Source of the DNA: an uncultured Eubacteriales bacterium
GTDB lineage: Bacteria > Bacillota > Clostridia > Peptostreptococcales > Anaerovoracaceae
Length of the DNA: 7,784 nucleotides
Direction: 5' to 3'
Assembly: GCA_900551415.1 (NCBI GenBank)
Contig: URWB01000105.1
Coordinates: forward strand, 1 to 7,784
A program made the position numbers and the translations under genes. Below the pieces are notes generated by a model. That model did no database searches, had not been told where the DNA came from, and worked only from the letters and a program-made list of their open reading frames with translations. The stretch's first letter is position 1. Each line of letters starts with the position of its first letter. Shown here piece by piece: positions 5,580 to 7,784 of the stretch.

Positions 5580-5990
5580 TCAATACTCCACTTCCGCGCT
5601 ATATTTTGTAACATGTTCGCTTTTGTTTCCTGCGTAGGCATAACAAGATGCTTTCGCACGGTACTTGTAGCCCTTTGGTACAGATACCGTTTTTACTACG
5701 ACACAGTCATATCCGGCATTTGATTCCAACCAATCATCATAATCCGACCACTCGCCGTTACGATATTGTTGAAGATACAAATGCACTGTTGCTTTCGTCG
5801 TTGTCCCATTAATCCCTGTCAACGTTCCGCTTGCAGTTGCAGTTCCGCCGTTAAGACTCAGCCTTGCCGTAGCCGACCTATAATTGCTTGCCATAGGGCT
5901 AATGGAATTGCCCGCTGCAGCGTAAGCCGATGTAAAGGCTGCAGTCATAAGTAACAGAACCAGCAAACTGATGAATAATGCCTTCCTCAT
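5580..5990 (-). CDS. Secreted beta-rich protein (136 aa), unknown
   Basis: A signal peptide spans residues 1-24 (MRKALFISLL, hydrophobic core, SAYA with cleavage near A24). The mature part begins AAGNSISPMAS and continues with alternating Ser/Thr/Gly strands, LYLQQYRNGEWSDYDDW, and GYKYRAKASCYAYAGNKSEHVT near the end. The pattern suggests a small immunoglobulin-like or beta-sandwich domain. It recalls a group of short secreted proteins common in Lachnospiraceae (DUF6147-like, from memory and unverified). Cys96 and Cys116 could form a disulfide. The ATG at 5990 has a perfect AGGAGGTG site 8 nt upstream. It is the first gene after the sigma-like promoter at 6039-6079 and probably leads an operon with the next two genes. 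Confidence 0.75.
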   Translation of the reverse strand: MRKALFISLLVLLLMTAAFTSAYAAAGNSISPMASNYRSATARLSLNGGTATASGTLTGINGTTTKATVHLYLQQYRNGEWSDYDDWLESNAGYDCVVVKTVSVPKGYKYRAKASCYAYAGNKSEHVTKYSAEVEY

Positions 5991-6020
5991 TTCGAATTCA
6001 CCTCCTCTCGCGTATAAATG

Positions 6021-6042
6021 GTTAGAATTTCCCCCTTCTAAC
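6021..6042. repeat. Perfect 7-bp inverted repeat in the leader of the secreted operon
   Basis: GTTAGAA (6021-6027) and TTCTAAC (6036-6042) are exact reverse complements 8 nt apart. The element starts at the end of the putative -10 region and lies at or just after the expected transcription start. It could be an operator or a 5' stem that stabilises the mRNA. Confidence 0.5.
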
Positions 6043-6079
6043 TATAATAACCGTCCGAGTCGTGAATTCTGGACATAAA
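6039..6079 (-). promoter_or_regulatory. Putative ECF-type promoter of the secreted operon
   Basis: On the minus strand TTTATGTCCAGA (6079-6068), a 15-nt spacer and GGTTATTATAGTTA (6052-6039) are preceded by a long A-rich tract (6110-6080) like an UP element. The same two blocks with the same spacing occur inside the sigma gene at 7170-7210. As a target of the neighbouring sigma factor, TGTCC would be the -35 and GGTTAT or TATTAT the -10. The exact assignment is uncertain because typical ECF spacing (16-17 nt) fits only some readings. Confidence 0.5.
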
Positions 6080-6121
6080 TTTTTTGTTTTTTTTAAAAAT
6101 TTTGCGCTTTCAAAACATGCG

Positions 6122-6814
6122 TTATTCTACACTCTCTGCCATTCTTTCCAAAATTGCATACGGAACATTGCCGGAAAGTTGATACAGGCAAACACCATCC
6201 GTCCAAACCATATAAGGATTCTCCTCCAATTTTATTGCATAGCCCTTATATCCGTTAACTGTGATTTGTGTAAATTCATCATCGTCACTATCTACGCTGA
6301 TACTCATCATGTCCACATCGGCTTCCTGCGTGTAGTCGATTCTTTGATTTGCGGAACCCTCATATGCAATTCTCCGGATGCCCGGATACTCCACTTCTTC
6401 CACAATCGTGAATCCGTCCGGTGTCTGTGGGCGTTTCAACTCAAATTCACTGCGCATGCCCTGCGGATCATCGATATCGAAGGTGACATCCAGTGTGCCC
6501 TGCGCATCGTTTGAGGTTTCGTTCCAGTTGACCCGCAGGAAGTAGATTGTGCAGGCTGCCAGCGCCAATATTAAGACCGCCGCCAGAATAGCGATCGCCG
6601 CCCTGCGGAAGGTGCGCCGTCTGAAATTTGCGCGTCTTGCGGAAACCGGTTTTAATTTGATGTCGATGCCGTTCTCGCGTAGCATCTGCTCCATTTTTGC
6701 ATCAAACTTCGGTGAAAACGTGTAGTCGTAGTCCAAGTCCTCCGGATCCGGAACCCAACGATAGGCATCATTCATAGCTTCTTGCAGAAGTTTGCGAAAT
6801 TGTAATTCCGTCAC
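6122..6814 (-). CDS. Membrane-anchored anti-sigma factor, DUF4367 C-terminus
   Basis: A 230-residue single-pass protein. Residues 1-70 are cytoplasmic and should bind the sigma factor (TELQFRKLLQEAMNDAYRW, then YTFSPKFDAKMEQMLREN). A membrane helix spans about 72-94 after a basic RRANFRRRTFRRA stretch. The outer domain ends with a DUF4367-like signature: NGYKGYAIKLEENPYMVWTD, then LYQLSGNVPYAILERMAES. The start is taken as the GTG at 6814, because GAGAGGGGG precedes it by 7 nt and it overlaps the sigma stop as GTGA. An ATG at 6838 would put that site inside the gene. By family precedent it holds the sigma factor at the membrane until an external signal releases it. The signal is unknown. Confidence 0.85.
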   Translation of the reverse strand: MTELQFRKLLQEAMNDAYRWVPDPEDLDYDYTFSPKFDAKMEQMLRENGIDIKLKPVSARRANFRRRTFRRAAIAILAAVLILALAACTIYFLRVNWNETSNDAQGTLDVTFDIDDPQGMRSEFELKRPQTPDGFTIVEEVEYPGIRRIAYEGSANQRIDYTQEADVDMMSISVDSDDDEFTQITVNGYKGYAIKLEENPYMVWTDGVCLYQLSGNVPYAILERMAESVE

Positions 6815-7401
6815 GATCGTTCCCCCTCTCTGTCCCATATCTGCGCGAGTATGTTTCTGGCCCGCTGCAGCCGTTTATAGGCCGCGTCCTCACTGATAGC
6901 AAGCAGTGCAGCGATCTCTTTCATATGATATCCGAGATAGCCGTAAAGAAACAGCACCTCCCGTAGCTTATCTGGCAGCCCGATAACCGCAAGCCGCAGC
7001 TCCTTGGCAAGCAGACTGTCCGCCGTCTCGTCAAACCCGCAGGAAAACTGCTCCAAAATCGTATGCAGTTCGTCCTCTGCGGTATGCTGTGTTTCGCTCT
7101 GCACCGCGTCATAAACGCAGTGCTCCGTATCGCGCGTCTGCTGATGCCGCATGGTAAGCGCCACATTCCTAACTATAATAACCACGAAATTTCGTGTTTC
7201 TGGACATAAAATTTCTTTTATTTTATAAAAATTCTTGGCGATACGCAGAAATGCCTCCTGCACCGCATCTTCCGCTAAGCCTTCATCGTACAGAATTCTC
7301 TTTGCTATCCAGTGCATCAATTTGCGATATGTCTCGTACAGCAGCGTAAAGTCCCGCTGTTCCTCTTCCGTGTCCAATAGCTGTAAATAAAATTGCAGCA
7401 T
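6811..7401 (-). CDS. ECF-type RNA polymerase sigma factor
   Basis: A 196-residue sigma-70 family protein with only the two ECF domains. Region 2 spans about residues 17-80 (FTLLYETYRKLMHWIAKRIL, DEGLAEDAVQEAFLRIAKN, FVVIIVRNVAL). Region 4 spans about 136-188 (VIGLPDKLREVLFLYGYLGY, MKEIAALLAISEDAAYKRLQ), the helix-turn-helix for the -35 element. It should direct RNA polymerase to a small set of promoters, most plausibly the secreted operon next door. The ATG at 7401 has AGGAGG 13 nt upstream, a somewhat long spacing. It overlaps the anti-sigma gene by 4 nt. An internal DNA segment (7170-7210) matches the promoter of the secreted operon. Confidence 0.9.
   Translation of the reverse strand: MLQFYLQLLDTEEEQRDFTLLYETYRKLMHWIAKRILYDEGLAEDAVQEAFLRIAKNFYKIKEILCPETRNFVVIIVRNVALTMRHQQTRDTEHCVYDAVQSETQHTAEDELHTILEQFSCGFDETADSLLAKELRLAVIGLPDKLREVLFLYGYLGYHMKEIAALLAISEDAAYKRLQRARNILAQIWDREGERS
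7170..7210 (-). promoter_or_regulatory. Promoter-like motif inside the sigma gene
   Basis: On the minus strand TTTATGTCCAGA (7210-7199), 15 nt, and GGTTATTATAGTTA (7183-7170) repeat exactly the two blocks of the secreted-operon promoter. The segment codes for residues 65-78 (LCPETRNFVVIIVR), a conserved-looking stretch of this sigma group. The spacer with one flanking base on each side is mostly a perfect 14-bp palindrome, CACGAAATTTCGTG (7183-7196). It may be an internal promoter for the anti-sigma gene or the source of a duplicated fragment. Confidence 0.4.
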
Positions 7402-7449
7402 TGCTTTCTTTACCCCTCCTTGCTGTCTCCGCAGCCTTTTGTTAAAACC

Positions 7450-7455
7450 ATCATA
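7450..7455 (-). promoter_or_regulatory. Extended -10 motif in front of the sigma gene (repeat copy 3)
   Basis: The minus strand reads TGGTATGAT, 48 nt upstream of the sigma ATG, and follows the terminator T-tract directly. It matches TGN-TATAAT with one mismatch and has no clear -35. It is the only promoter candidate seen before the sigma gene. Confidence 0.45.
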
Positions 7456-7457
7456 CC

Positions 7458-7486
7458 AAAAAATCCTGCAGCATGCAGGACTTTTT
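7458..7486. terminator. Repeat copy 3: perfect terminator hairpin
   Basis: TCCTGCA (7464-7470) and TGCAGGA (7474-7480) around GCA, with A6 before and CT5 after. It can stop transcription on both strands and would insulate the sigma operon from the gene at the right edge. Confidence 0.8.
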
Positions 7487-7708
7487 CACATTTTAAGCGC
7501 AAAAATGTCTAAAGTCATCGCTGGCTCTGTCTGGCCTTGGCAATTTCTCGTGGCTTCTTCCACTTTTTGGATAACAGATGCTCGCGAATCTTGTCGAAAC
7601 ATGACGAACAGCTTTACATTATGGCGAATCGAGCAGGAGGCGATGACTAGCCGCCCTCCTCTCGCACCGCCGCACCTGCATCGCAGGACCGTTTTTCCCC
7701 ATTACAAA

Positions 7709-7731
7709 AGGGCGCCGCATGCGGACGCCCT
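7709..7731 (-). terminator. Terminator of the gene at the right edge
   Basis: AGGGCG-CCGC (7709-7718) pairs with GCGG-A-CGCCCT (7721-7731) with one bulge and a two-base tip. The minus strand then reads TTTTGTAATGG. It starts 17 nt after the stop at 7748, the right place for the end of that gene. The rest of 7632-7708 shows no gene. Confidence 0.75.
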
Positions 7732-7747
7732 CCTATCAGTATCGACC

Positions 7748-7784
7748 TTAGTCTGTGTAATTGTCGAAGTACCCTTGAATGTAA
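7748..7784 (-). CDS. C-terminal end of an unknown gene (partial)
   Basis: Only the last 11 codons are inside the window. One minus-strand frame reads YIQGYFDNYTD and then TAA at 7750-7748. A strong terminator follows directly, which supports this being a true gene end. The protein cannot be identified from so short a piece. Confidence 0.45.
   Translation of the reverse strand, partial: YIQGYFDNYTD

Larger units (their letters stand above)
7447..7631. repeat. 185-bp dispersed repeat, copy 3
   Basis: The same element and orientation as 3436-3620, again 185 nt. It holds a perfect terminator hairpin, the CATTTT/AAAATG hairpin (7489-7494 and 7502-7507) and the diverged tail ending near CGAATCG. 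It stands immediately upstream of the sigma gene; with the second copy it forms direct repeats around the sigma and secreted-protein cassette. Confidence 0.8.

Noticed and set aside
6815..6838. ATG start for the anti-sigma factor 8 codons upstream
   Set aside because: The strong GAGAGGGGG lies after this ATG and correctly precedes the GTG at 6814, which overlaps the sigma stop in the usual coupled way.
7632..7708. Possible stem GGAGG/CCTCC and a short frame near 7640-7670
   Set aside because: The pairing is weak and short, and no start with a ribosome binding site or sizeable frame is present.

Overview
All genes in this window lie on the minus strand. The organism looks like a Gram-positive anaerobe of the class Clostridia, plausibly Lachnospiraceae or a relative. 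This rests on strong AGGAGG-type ribosome binding sites, sigma-A promoters, an ECF sigma factor paired with a DUF4367 anti-sigma factor, a DUF2284 protein and many small secreted or membrane proteins. The taxon is an inference from gene style.

Right to left, in the direction of transcription. (1) 7784-7632: the last codons of an unknown gene and its terminator. (2) 7631-7447: a 185-bp repeat holding a terminator hairpin and an extended -10 promoter-like motif. (3) 7401-6122: an ECF sigma factor and its membrane-anchored anti-sigma factor, overlapping by 4 nt. (4) 6115-5991: a promoter region that strongly resembles a piece of the sigma gene itself. (5) 5990-4650: two small secreted proteins and a five-helix membrane protein. 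(6) 4512-3786: three small single-pass membrane proteins in tandem. (7) 3785-3436: a gene-poor stretch ending in a second copy of the 185-bp repeat. (8) 3385-2364: a two-helix membrane peptide, a 37-nt copy of the terminator/-10 core, a DUF2284 protein and a possible 43-aa Cys-rich peptide. (9) 2345-348: alanine racemase, with a good sigma-A promoter, followed by a GntR-family regulator. (10) 347-1: a bidirectional terminator, then the promoter and first 25 codons of an AbiEi-type antitoxin gene.

The likely unit of interest is the sigma, anti-sigma and secreted/membrane protein cassette (about 7446-3621), which is flanked by the two 185-bp direct repeats. Much of it (about 5990-3640) is clearly AT-richer than the alanine racemase region. 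The promoter in front of the first secreted gene and an internal segment of the sigma gene share a motif of two blocks (12 and 14 nt, identical) separated by exactly 15 nt. The similarity continues at codon level, which suggests either that the target promoter derives from a sigma gene fragment or that the sigma gene carries its own target site. The left part (alanine racemase, GntR, DUF2284) looks like ordinary chromosomal housekeeping, and the left edge enters a possible abortive-infection/toxin-antitoxin locus.
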